64,000 nt of DNA, from positions 682,001-746,000 of the forward strand of contig JAACJO010000015.1 of the NCBI GenBank assembly GCA_013368445.1, given 5' to 3'. Made by a program: the position numbers and the translations under genes. Positions within the stretch are counted from its first letter, which is position 1. Each line of letters starts with the position of its first letter. The stretch comes from Leucocoprinus leucothites (Eukaryota > Basidiomycota > Agaricomycetes > Agaricales > Agaricaceae). Shown one piece after another: positions 34,396-44,532 of this stretch. The notes under the pieces are model-generated. The model did not search any database. It was not told where the DNA came from and saw only the letters and a program-made list of their open reading frames with translations.

Positions 34396-35277
34396 ATGAA
34401 CCCCCGGCTTCATACCCCATTTCCTGCTGGGTCAAGCTCCCCACCCCCTGGATTGACTTTTCCAAACCAGCAACAACTAAACCACTATGAACCCATCGCT
34501 CGTGTCTACGCAGCATTCATTGAAGAATTATTTCAATCGGAACAACCGGGCAGCGATCCCTTCTTCACCCCAAACACATTCACTAGCCTTCCTTTCTTTA
34601 TTGCATATGCCCTTTCTCAATCGCCTCTCGACTCACCCATGGTGGCCATCGCTACACTCAGCCTCCTGTACCGATACAAGTCCCGGATATCCCAACGCCA
34701 GGCCAAGTTGCGGGATCCTTCAAGACTATTCTTAACCGCTTACCTCGTGGCTGCTAAGCTCCTTTCCGATAAAGCCTACCCCATGCGGACATGGGCGTCT
34801 CTTGGGCAAAACAATTACAGTGCCCACGAGTTAGCCATCATGGAATGGGAGTTCTGCTTCACGTTGAACTGGGACCTAAACCTCAATGCCGAATTACTGA
34901 ATTCATTCAGAATCATCGTTGAGGTATTTCTCTCGACTATGGGGTTGCCAAGACTTTACGAAAGTCATAGCGGGAGGACCCCTCCACTTGACCAGCTACT
35001 ATCTTCACCAGATACTCCTGAACTAGCTTGGTCCCCTCGTTCGAACTCTTCCTTCTGGTTGGCATCTCCTGTAACAAACGAGAACTGGGAGTGGGTTGAA
35101 CGCGAGATAGAAGAAACCCGGTCGATGGTAGAGGAAGTGAATTACAGAATTTTTGAGCTCGAAGCAGAATTCGACGCTCTCCTTCATGAAGCGTCGCCCC
35201 AGGCCCCAGAGCCTACTAAGGTATCTGTGACAAAAAGAATTTCAAAGCTGCTTCAGGTTAGATTCAAGAAGAACTGA
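34396..35277 (+). CDS. Cyclin, PCL/Pho80-type
   Basis: A single exon of 293 residues from the ATG at 34,396; an in-frame GTG just before it is not a start. Residues about 30-155 form a cyclin box. It opens with 'YEPIARVYAAFIEELF', followed by 'LPFFIAYALSQSPLDSPMVA', then 'SRLFLTAYLVAAKLLSDKAY', ending 'HELAIMEWEFCFTLNWDLNL'. This is typical of fungal PCL-type cyclins, partners of the Pho85-like cyclin-dependent kinase that control polarity, nutrient responses and cell cycle. The C-terminal 100 residues include a Glu-rich predicted helical stretch (about 235-270) and a basic tail. The exact subgroup (Pcl1/2 or Pho80-like) is not certain. It follows MON2 in the same direction, with 453 nt between. 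Confidence 0.75.
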   Translation: MNPRLHTPFPAGSSSPPPGLTFPNQQQLNHYEPIARVYAAFIEELFQSEQPGSDPFFTPNTFTSLPFFIAYALSQSPLDSPMVAIATLSLLYRYKSRISQRQAKLRDPSRLFLTAYLVAAKLLSDKAYPMRTWASLGQNNYSAHELAIMEWEFCFTLNWDLNLNAELLNSFRIIVEVFLSTMGLPRLYESHSGRTPPLDQLLSSPDTPELAWSPRSNSSFWLASPVTNENWEWVEREIEETRSMVEEVNYRIFELEAEFDALLHEASPQAPEPTKVSVTKRISKLLQVRFKKN

Positions 35278-35974
35278 TAATGTATTTTCTGAGCAGGCAG
35301 TGGGTACGTGTGGCGCATTTCCGCTTGTTTTTGGCCTAGTCTAATCATCTGGACATAGGGATGTGGTGCAATGCTCATAAAGAGAATACCCTTGGCGACG
35401 TTATTAATAGGTGTATCTGCTAATAGAAGGATGTTAGCCTGAGTTGACAATGAGAAAGTCGAGAAAGGATATCGGAAATACATTTGTTTAGATACTCCGA
35501 AATGCGATCTTCGGATGATGGGAAATCTATTTTTGGATGTCGCGATGCTACAATAGTAGCGAGTCGGGAAACATAAAGGCAGTCAAAATCACTTTTCTTT
35601 CAACCTTTCTTGTCTCTCATAAAGAACAAATTGCCGCCGGATTGGGGCAGGAGCAGCATATTATATAGACATACTTAAGAGTGATTAACATCTAATCGCA
35701 GTGATTACATCACGCAATAAATTTGTGCTTGGCGTCAAACTGCCAGTGGACCCTGTTCCTGTGACTTGCAAGCACAATACCTGCCTGAACCAGTCGTCCA
35801 CGCACAAGTGTGCACAGCATTGAACTAAGGCACCTCAGGGGCACCTATAAAATGACAGGAGCCGTGAAAAAACCGGGTGGGGAACTCTCCTTTCAAGTCT
35901 TTCCCGGCTCGCTCCTGCAGCTTGTTCACTGTTTGCTTCCCTCCCGTCGTTCACCTCTGTTCACCACGTACACG
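35278..35974. other. Intergenic, upstream of GPI protein gene
   Basis: No gene is seen. A good TATA-like sequence, 'tataaaa', lies at 35,846-35,852, 123 nt before the next start codon. Confidence 0.5.
35846..35852 (+). promoter_or_regulatory. Candidate TATA box of GPI Cys-rich protein gene
   Basis: 'cacctataaaatgac' lies about 125 nt upstream of the ATG at 35,975, at a normal distance for a fungal promoter with a moderate 5'UTR. Confidence 0.4.
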
Positions 35975-36939
35975 ATGCGCGGATTTTCAAGAACCCTAAT
36001 CGCCCTTGCTTTCCAGCTTACTTTTTTAGGGCTAGCATGGAACATGTTCCAGGGAGTGGCGGTGCAGGCGTCTGCGATTGAACTCAGAGAGGTCGAGAGT
36101 GCTCAGGTGGTGAAGCGGTCAATTTGGAACAATTTGATGCCTAGGGGGAGTTGGCATGAGATTGAGGTCAGGCAGGTTAGCAGTGGGAATCGTACAAAAG
36201 ATTTGTACGCTTTCTTCTCGCCTGATCAGCCTCCTTCCGAAGTGTGTATCTTTTTGTCTGTCTTCGCGCCTGAATAAAAGGAGCTGACGCCAGATTCGCC
36301 ATTATCATTCTAGTGTTCTTTGCAGTGCGAGCTTATTTGGGGTGCTGTTAGCGTGAGTATCCTCATAAACACCCATTTTCCTTCCAATTCTGCTGAATGT
36401 TCTCGTGATTGACGATAATTTGTTCATGGTGCTCATCCTCAATATTTAGGCTTGTGATTATCGCTCTTGTCTCTGCTCGGAGCGAAATGGGCATGAATTT
36501 GAGGGATGCGTTGATTGTCTGGCGCCAAATCCTACAGGCACTCAGAGAGATTACTATCAAGGAATACTGACAGGTATGTCACACACTACCCCCCCCCTCA
36601 AAATGCTCTTCTATCATGATATTGATGACAGTCACTTATTATTTTTGTGTTCTCATGAACTCCAGAATTTCAGACAAACTACTGTGCAGGCTATCGCGTT
36701 CCACCCCTCACCTTTGATCCAAGCGCGTCAAGCACAACCACCACAACAGGTATTGGAGGCGTATTCACGTCCAGTTCAACAAGTTCAATTGCGATGGCGA
36801 CTGGCGGGGAGATGGACCTATTGGTGCTACACCGACCTCGCCTTCTGCGAGTATTAGTAGTGCCGCTGCTTTTTCTACACCTCAGGCTGCGATGGCGCTC
36901 GTATTTGCGGGTTTGGTCAGTCTCGCGATGACAATTTGA
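35975..36939 (+). CDS. Secreted Cys-rich protein with predicted GPI anchor
   Basis: Five exons: 35975-36241, 36326-36352, 36450-36573, 36666-36749, 36812-36939 (209 residues). The first residues (MRGFSRTLIALAFQLTFLGL) form a signal peptide. The mature part has a Cys module: 'CELIWGAVSACDYRSCLC', then 'GCVDC', then 'YCAGY'. A Thr/Ser/Ala-rich stem follows. The C-terminus is a hydrophobic tail ('MALVFAGLVSLAMTI'), the layout of GPI-anchored wall/membrane proteins. The protein at 41,200-42,007 has the same layout (C..C-x-C..C-x2-C, stem, tail). The last intron (62 nt, ending 'ggggag') is needed to reach the GPI tail. If it is kept, the frame stays open to 36,931 with an unrelated C-terminus. No function is known. 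Confidence 0.7.
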
Positions 36940-37170
36940 TTTGATTCTATGTTGTACGTACGATGTAAAGACGCTAGACGAACAACGCCTTGAACGGATT
37001 TCTGTTTATTTTGATCCATGTGTATATCAGCCGCGTACAATATGATATACCCCTAGCAATTCGGTTTCGGACTTGCCACTTATCATGAGTTAAATCGACT
37101 GAGTCGCGTTTTCACTTCACTCTCTCTAACGACCATATCCTTTCGCTACCGAATTTCATCAACACTTCGC

Positions 37171-37734
37171 ATGGCTGCTAGCATCGGATCTCCTCACGCC
37201 TGTAAGCTCTCAACAGGTTACGGAACTCACTCCATGACGCGAGCTCAGTTCAAGGTAAGCGAGGCAATATGCCGTATGAACCCTTCATGTAACGAAATTG
37301 ATAAACGCCTCAGGAGATGGAATCTCTGATAGCTGCACGTTTCGCGACCCTGGAAGATCAGATGCGGCGAGGAAGGGAAGAACTAGCAAATCAACTCGAC
37401 GAAGTGAAGGCAACTCTGGAGGAGGTGAAACGGACTATGGGTCCGGGCGTTAACAGTGTTGGTCACACTCGGTATGTCGTTCTCGGCTACATGTCTGTCA
37501 GTCAATCTGAGAGATAATCGCCCTTATAGACGAATCTCTCGCATCAAAGGTAATGCTGAAGCGTTGAGCGCACCAATTCAGAAAATTCGACTAGCGGGTG
37601 AGATTCTCCATAGGCCGTCTGAAAGTGATTGACACAAAGCTAAAGAGACACAACTCGACGCAATTGTCCAAGCCATGAATCAGAATACTGCCAGAAGGGA
37701 ATCGGAGCACAGAGGAGAACGTATGAGCCTATAG
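37171..37734 (+). CDS. Small coiled-coil protein, unknown function
   Basis: Four exons: 37171-37254, 37314-37471, 37530-37597, 37640-37734 (134 residues). All splice sites are canonical and phases agree, which is the main evidence that it is real. Residues about 30-75 ('SLIAARFATLEDQMRRGREE' and following, with Leu/Val at heptad spacing, 'LDEVKATLEEVKRTM') predict a coiled coil. A second helical stretch 'TQLDAIVQAMNQNTARRE' lies near the C-terminus. There is no signal peptide or membrane segment. I do not recognise the family. It is convergent with prefoldin subunit 5, 162 nt apart. Confidence 0.6.
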
Positions 37735-37896
37735 GACATGGTGGTATAGGGGTCTCTTTCCCGTGAATGGCGTGCTCTTGGCATTCTACCAGTACTATTG
37801 TTTGCTTGATATATCGGCGTAACCATCTATCGGACGTTTTGAAAGTAAGGAGAAACAAGCCAGGAGCGAGTGGTCAAAAAAGTGAGCAACGAGCGA

Positions 37897-38528
37897 TCAA
37901 GATTTCGTTGGCTGTGCCTGGGCCTGAGCCTGGATTTTGGCCTGAAGAATGCTAATTATGTAGTTCAAATTATCTCGTTTCTTTCCGAGCGTGTCCTCCA
38001 ATGTTTCGAGGTTGGTCTTGATATAGTCAACCTTCTTGGTGTAATATGTGACGGCTTGTGAGCGCGTCTGAGAGTCGTGAGTAAGAATAGGAAAGGATAA
38101 GGGAATCATGAGAAATGAAAGACCTTTTTAATAAAGTAACCAGTACCAACGTCGACTATGACGTGTTCGACATCCGAGAGTTTTCCGGGAACGTATAGAG
38201 AATTTGTCAAGGGAACGAGGATAACTTTATCTGATGTAGCAACGCGTTAGACGTTGAAGAACACCAGACATAAATCTCGTACGTACCTTTGTTCTGAGGT
38301 TTGACCTCGTTGATGTTGTCAATGCAAGTTCTGAATTTGGCTTGAGCTTGCTTCAGTTGAGCGAACGAAGATGTAAGATGATTGAGTTCCTATGACACAA
38401 TCAGTTAGTTGTCGCGGTAACTATGGAACAAAACTGACATCCTCCAGTTGCTTTTTGATATCTGCGAGCTGTGAGATGTCGAGATCACTGATGTTAATTG
38501 TTTGAGACTGTTGCGGCTGCTGCGACAT
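37897..38528 (-). CDS. GIM5: Prefoldin subunit 5
   Basis: Four exons on the minus strand: 38528-38439, 38389-38287, 38230-38124, 38067-37897 (156 residues, the usual size). Prefoldin is the cytosolic hexamer that hands nascent actin and tubulin to the CCT chaperonin; subunit 5 is one of its two alpha-type subunits. The N-terminal helix includes '[20 protein letters not shown]'. The central beta region has '[15 protein letters not shown]' and '[14 protein letters not shown]', the conserved signature. The C-terminal helix is '[19 protein letters not shown]', ending in an Ala/Gln-rich tail. All exon joins are in frame. It diverges from the DENN-family gene starting 173 nt away, so the two probably share a promoter region. 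Confidence 0.93.
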
Positions 38529-38701
38529 GGCCGGAGAATGAATAGATAGAATCGAGCAGGGACGTCAGATGGTGGTGGCCCTATTGTCACGCAGTCACAG
38601 TGTGACCGACAATGACCGCTGCTTCATGTGTGACATTTCAATCTTATTCTTCCCCCACCTCCGACCCCGTCGTTTAATCTCCCTCCCCTCCTCAGGCGCG
38701 T

Positions 38702-40777
38702 ATGTCTGGTAGTAATACAGACAAGGATGTTCCCCAGGATCTTGGTAAATACTTTCGCGTATTTTTAAAAATTTACACTCATGAAATTGAATCAGTTGCC
38801 ATCTTCCACGCCTCTTTCCATCCTACTCAGGGAAATGTTGTGGATTGGTCGCTTAAGGCTAGCGATGGTATGCCTGGTGATTATGCACACGAAATAATAC
38901 TAATTTCTGTCTCATAGACCTAAGCCTTGATCATCTGGAATTCAGTGCTTTGCCTAGTGGACTTCACCTCGTGGAACAGGATGTTGTGTACGAGGCTATG
39001 TCTCTGAAATTGCCCCTTTCCCTAATGTTCAACTCAGGTACTTTACAAAAGACGGTCAACATGGCGTTTGTATATTTCGCAGGCGAAAAACGACAGAACA
39101 AGGTCACAGAGGTTTCAGGCTAACGTCCCTCGGTATTCTTCTGGCAAAGTCGCGGAGACCGCGTCCGTGGAGGCATGTTGCGGCGTTGAAGGAACTTACC
39201 AGCGCAATCTACTCTCGGTTAGAGTCCTCCGGCCAACTTCAGCCGACCGGAAGTGACTGGGATCCTGCTGAGGCCTTCTTCGAAGCACGGAAGATTAGAA
39301 GAGCTGATCTTGGAGGCGCCGGAGATTGGAATGGATGGGGTGAAGAGTTTGGGATAGTGCGTGTCGTGTTGTCGTTCCGTTGATATCTGCCTTACTAACG
39401 CAAATTAGGAAAAAGTGGGCTCTACCGCGTTAAACGTCCCAACCCTCCATCTCCCCCACCTACTGCGGATTATTGGTCCCTCGTCCTTGACCCTCTTCAA
39501 ATATATCCTTGGAAGGCAACGGATACTCATCTATACACTGCCTCCAGTGGAGGCCGCCTGCATCCTATGTCAAGCCGCTGCCGACATGTGCTACGAAGCG
39601 CAGGCCACTGCGGACGGGAGCCGAATTAATGGCCGTAGCAAAGATCCCATCTCAGTACTGGGAATGGTCACCCTGACTGACCTGGACCGGTTACACGTCG
39701 AAACGCAAACCGGCCGTGGTTGGATTGCTTGTACGACGGATGCCATATTTCTTGAAAAACCCTCTCATTACGACCTACTTATTGACCTTACGACTTCAAC
39801 GCCGAATAAAGCCACCAGACCAACATTCTACGCCTCAAAATCCATATCTCCATCGCCAGCGAGCCCCAAAGCTTCGACGCACCGCCTCTCGACAATAAGG
39901 TTCGCCTGGAGTGACGTCAAACTTGTAAGTCTTTATCCCCGCATGTCGCCTAAATCACCTCACCTGACGTCCCTACTTCATATTTCCTTATCAGTGGAAT
40001 GAGATAGAACGAATATTAGAGCTCGATGCGGATCAGTCTGGCCACCATTCTTGCTGTGGACCTTCCTCTTCTCCCGACTCTCCAGCGAAACCCAAATTCG
40101 TCTCCACGTGGACGGATGCTTGGCGTGTGTATGAAGACGTGTGCATCATCTGTGCGGGTCTGTGGTTAGGCACGTGGCGAGGGAATTCGACGCAGTCGTA
40201 TTCTACTGCGAATGGACCAGAAAATTGGGGTGCAGTTCACTTAGAGGGAGATGATGACCTGACGATGAGTGGATCTTATGTGCGGAATGTGGGTATGGGG
40301 ATCGAAGGTGGACCGAAAGCGACTGCGAGTGGTGGGATTGGGAACACTGTTGGATCTTCTTCATCATCAAGGGTCCAGCACCGACTTAGTTCATCATCGA
40401 AAGCGACGTCCAGGAGTGGAAGGAGCCGGACGCGCCAGGCGTCCCCGGTGGAGCGGGATGAATTTGCTCAGCAGGGGCATAATGACAGCCAAGTCTTGAC
40501 GACGATGGCTTTACTACAGACATTCCACGCTCATATATCCTTCCAGCTCTCCGTACTTGAAACTTTCCTCCCGAAGGGAATTTCGCACATGGGACCCGAG
40601 GCGGACCGTACACTCTCTCTGACACCCAAAGAAATTCTTGCCTTCGAGCTGGGCCCTCTAAGTAGTTTCGACGCGAAATACTTGGAGTGGATAGTCGCGG
40701 AGTATGCGAGTGGTCACAGGCTGGTCATCAAGCGAGGTTGGAGAGACCTCTTTGGCGTAATTTTCGGGTATAGTTAA
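38702..40777 (+). CDS. DENND11/LCHN-family (DUF2347) protein
   Basis: Six exons: 38702-38744, 38796-38867, 38918-38987, 39038-39356, 39409-39924, 39995-40777 (600 residues). The order of motifs fits the LCHN/DENND11 group of longin-DENN proteins (yeast Anr2-like). These are 'VAIFHASFHPTQGNVVDWSL', 'LEFSALPSGLHLVEQDVVYF', 'GPSSLTLFKYILGRQRILIY' and 'TLPPVEAACILCQAAADMC'. DENN proteins usually act as Rab exchange factors or related trafficking regulators; the precise role of this fungal branch is not established as far as I know. The last exon contains a Ser/Arg-rich disordered stretch (about residues 420-450). The first intron has an open frame, so it could be missed by a gene finder, but splicing restores 'DLVAIFHASF'. 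Confidence 0.8.
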
Positions 40778-41199
40778 CGATGCGATTTGTTACTGTGTCC
40801 TTCTGAACACTTGTGATGTTTTTTTAATATTGTTTGGATGTACGCGGCTGTCCCAGGCCATTCATGACCGTCATGTTGCAATTCCTTGTTATCATCGGTG
40901 TTGTCACTAGATACCCGACCTTTTCCCTGATATGTAATTGCTTCAATACTTATGTACAGTAATTTAGATGATATCCTGTGACAAGTATGGATATTCAATC
41001 GCTGATTTTGTTTTGGCATTTGGTAACAAGAGTTCGATATTGGGGAGCACGCTCCGCATGAATAAACTAATACCAAGCACTTAACGACAAGTTGATTAGG
41101 GGAAATATCGAGAAATAATAACAAGAAAGAAACAGCCGCCACTGAACTATAAGACAAATACCCCTTTTGCCTTAGAATCAACATTTCGCACTTCTGAAG

Positions 41200-42007
41200 C
41201 TACAACAACGCCACCACCCCGGTTACCACGGTCACTGCAAATGAAAATAACGAAATAGAAAGCGCAGAAGCTGTACCATTTTCATCACCGCCGGTCCCCG
41301 AAACACGAGGTGCACCCGCGTCTCCACCACTAGAAGGCGTCGGGCGAACTATAATGTTGGGTACAGTCGTGGCAGAAGCATTCCCAGGTGGACCTGGTGC
41401 TGGAGACGGATTAAGCAGGATCTGGGAGAGGCGCATGCCTTGTTGTGCACAATCAGAGCCGAAGCCTGTTTAGAGGTTGCAGAAAGATTCTTGTGAGCGG
41501 ACTGAGTGGATGAGAGGAGGGGTAGACGTACCAGAAAGTACAGATTGTCCTTGAGATCTAAACTCCCCGTAAGTTGGTGTGGCAGTACCAAAATCCACGA
41601 CGCAGTCCATGCAGATTTTCAGCGCCACGTAGTTTGCAGCTGTACATATACAGGAGGTGGTATTGCATTGCTAGAAGCAGAGTCGATTAGACGAGATTGC
41701 TGAATACCCAACAACTCGACTTACTGTCAAGATAATATCAATAGGACCACAGGTCGTCCGGCACTATACGTAGAGTACATCAGCGACCAAGTCTTTCAAC
41801 AAAAGAGGTAAAGAGGAGACCTACACCCTCTGGTACTTGATTGAGGATGCTGTTGCCACTCGGAGCTTGTCGCTTCAGAATCCCATGACCTTTCGTAGTT
41901 ATCGAGGCTTCAACTAATAACCCTACGAATACACATTCAATACCGTGCTCAGAAAGGAATAAAAGATACAACTCACCGAGCCAAGCAGCAATCAATAAAT
42001 GAACCAT
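41200..42007 (-). CDS. Secreted Cys-rich protein with predicted GPI anchor (paralogue)
   Basis: Five exons on the minus strand: 42007-41977, 41913-41825, 41763-41725, 41670-41532, 41465-41200 (187 residues). It starts with a short hydrophobic leader (MVHLLIAAWL); an in-frame ATG at 42,022 is an alternative. The Cys module reads 'CRTTCGPIDIILTQCNTTSC' then 'CICTAANYVALKICMDCVVD', followed later by 'GFGSDCAQQG'. A Pro/Gly/Ser/Thr-rich stem and a hydrophobic end ('ISLFSFAVTVVTGVVALL') predict GPI anchoring. The architecture matches 35,975-36,939, so the two are distant paralogues about 5 kb apart. The group resembles basidiomycete wall-associated serine/threonine-rich GPI proteins; no activity is known. 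It is convergent with the DENN gene. Confidence 0.7.
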
Positions 42008-42334
42008 GGACGACGACCACATATCCAGACCTTGGCTGAACGATGATGATGATGGGGGTGAACAAGGAGTTGCCTCACTTTCTCAAGGTGGGAATATGCA
42101 CTCAGTAAACGTAGACGGCAGCAAAAGCGCGCGCGTAGCGTGCCTTGGTACAGGCAGAACGCGGCGTGTAGAGGTCGAAACCCGTGCGCGTAGTCATGAC
42201 CTCAGAAGATCGGCAAGCATAGCCTCGTTCAGGGTCGATTCTGATGACCGGTCTGATCGTGCCGCTTAAGTATATCCCGGCGTTATACTTCTTGACATCA
42301 AAACCATATACTTATGTACTGCCGTATTGTGTTG
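42008..42334. other. Intergenic
   Basis: The promoter side of the GPI protein gene. I see no separate gene here. Confidence 0.4.
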
Positions 42335-43150
42335 TCACTGTTGATGACCTAGGTGTGTAGACGAAGGACTCACAACTCCGGAGATGAATAAGTTGGATGG
42401 CATACGAAATATTGCATAGGAGAGGCTAAGAAAGACTGAGAACGATACGATGCAGGCAATTGTTTGTTGAAAAAGGCTCAAGTTAGAAGGGTTCCTTAGA
42501 GTAGTAAGGGTGGCCTTGAACTTGGAGAGCTTCCTTGGAATCATGTCCGAGTGCATGTCCCACTCAATTGGGAAATTGGGAAACCAGATACCATTCATAT
42601 GTTTTTGAAAACAATATTCTGTTGGTTGATGATCTGAGGTACTGTTTTGGTACTTGAGATGATTGGCAGTAAGATGAAAGAACAATGGCCGTAGATCAGG
42701 ACACAAATATATAAATAGTTTGATCCAAAACCCCGGAATACCGAAACCGGCCTTCGCTTGGATGTTCCAATCAAGCATGTGCCAGTTCCCTGACGGTCTC
42801 AGGGTGGTCGCGAAGACAGAGATCATGTGAAGCATATGTCTGAAGCATCATCAAGGCGTAAATTGTGATGAACCACAGTCCCCTCTCCTCGATCGTCTGC
42901 GTAGTCTGTCAAATAATGGTGTGCTGCAACAAATAACGAGTCAGATACTGATCGTCGTATGTATTGGTAGACATTGTACTCGCTCGAGCAATAGGTTCAG
43001 TGGTGAGAGATTGCACTGACATACACAGAGTAGAACAAACTTCTGCCTTATTCGAACGCTAATACTCTCTGGGAGAAAGAACTTGGAGTCCATGGCATCG
43101 AAATACAAGTAAAAGCTCAGGCCGAGAATCGGTGTGATAAGAGACGGCAA
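42335..43150 (-). other. Possible minus-strand coding remnant, unknown
   Basis: Two open frames look protein-like. 43,150-42,941 begins 'MPSLITPILGLSFYLYFDAM' with a hydrophobic segment. 42,835-42,335 includes 'GIPGFWIKLFIYLCPDLRPL' and another hydrophobic stretch near its end. Between them a third frame contains 'TIEERGLWFITIYALMMLQT'. I could not join them with canonical introns into one uninterrupted frame. This could be a decayed multi-span membrane protein gene. I do not recognise a family. Confidence 0.3.
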
Positions 43151-44532
43151 GAGACGCGATGTCTATTCATGTGCTTGCAGTATGAGCATCAGTATTGCTG
43201 GACATCTGAACGCCAGACAATGAGGGGTTGAGCGCAAGAGCTGTGTCGCTGGCTTTCTGCTAAGGGATGTGATGCCAAGGTTTTGGAAAAAGGAGATTAA
43301 AGACCGCAACAACAGGAACTCCGTTCATGCCTTCGTCAAATTTCTAGCGATGAGACGCAACACAATTCATGAGGGGATCGAGGAAGCAGTGAAGCCCACC
43401 CAAGTATCTTGGTTCACATGACACACGAGATGCATCAAACCCGTGGAAAATTTAGAAGATTGATCTAGCTTGCATAATCGAAATCAAGTTCGTTCAATAG
43501 GGGCCAGACGCGCTCCGCGGGTTGGGATTCAAAAATATCTCAGTACTTGTTCCCTCTTGTTTCGATTACCGCACTCCTTCTTCCTCCCACAAACCACTCC
43601 ATAGGATTGGTCTCCCATCAAGATATATCAAAGAGGGAGACCTATGAATAAATGACGCAGCCGACTCATTATATTTTCCGCCAGGACTTCGTTCTTGTGC
43701 GTAAAGTATTGACCCTAAACTTCTTTTCGCAGGTTCCTTACTTGTTACACTCGTGAGTCCTGTCATGTGTGTTTGGTTTGTTACGAACAGTCCGCTCTGA
43801 TCATTCCCAATCGTGCGCTCTACCGAATGATAGCTCCCTGGTTTTTCAGCATGCCGCTAATGCTCCTCTTTTAGTTGTCGACTTGAAAGAGAATGATGTT
43901 CCTACTACTGCTCATAACTAGTGTCAGACTTAGAGCGTTCACTCTATACCTTCCCTCGTAGTCCATTTGAATATCAGAAATTCCATCTTCCCTCTACTGG
44001 CATGCGGATTCTTAGCAAACCCACGTCACAGCTGCCAAGGATCACCTGGTTACTGCGAACTGAAAGTAGGAGCGGAACCTGAGTAAGCACACCCACTCAC
44101 ATACCCCATCTGCAGCCTTAACGTCACCTCTTCTCCATACCCATCCACTCACAATCATCAAGTTCTCATGGTCCAACCCGAAGTCCTGCAACTTCTATGA
44201 TGTTTGCCCAGGCTCTCCACGCTCAAAACTATAGCCAGTACCACCTGACGAACATATCACTCACACAATTGTCCCGAATCTCCTATCTTACTATACTCGC
44301 TATGCCATTTACTGCAATCTCGCAATCTGTTCGACGGTGGAACGTGGAATTTCATTCAACGCCACAATTCCACAGATTTCCAAACGGCATACCGCACCAT
44401 CGAAAAGTCGAAATATTCCCTCATGGATTCATATAAATCCTCGAGCCAAAACTAAACTCAAGTTCTCTAACCTCTCCCACAAATAATCGCTTGATCTCTC
44501 TAACTTGTAATTGTGAATTCTGATAAACCAAC
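43151..44532. other. Intergenic, upstream of alcohol oxidase
   Basis: No supportable gene. The last few hundred bases should contain the alcohol oxidase promoter; a pyrimidine-rich stretch precedes the start codon. Confidence 0.5.
44431..44437 (+). promoter_or_regulatory. Candidate TATA box of alcohol oxidase
   Basis: 'ttcatataaatcctcg' lies 102 nt before the ATG at 44,533. The core 'atataaatcc' is identical to the element upstream of the sesquiterpene synthase. Confidence 0.45.

Noticed and set aside
36740..36940. One-base frameshift before the GPI tail of the Cys-rich protein
   Set aside because: A 62-nt GT..AG intron (36,750-36,811) joins the frames without any missing base. I kept the odd acceptor as a finding but not the frameshift.
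40774..41184. Minus-strand frame of 136 residues downstream of the DENN gene
   Set aside because: It has no homology that I recognise, no leader or conserved composition, and lies in the convergent 3' flank. Probably chance.
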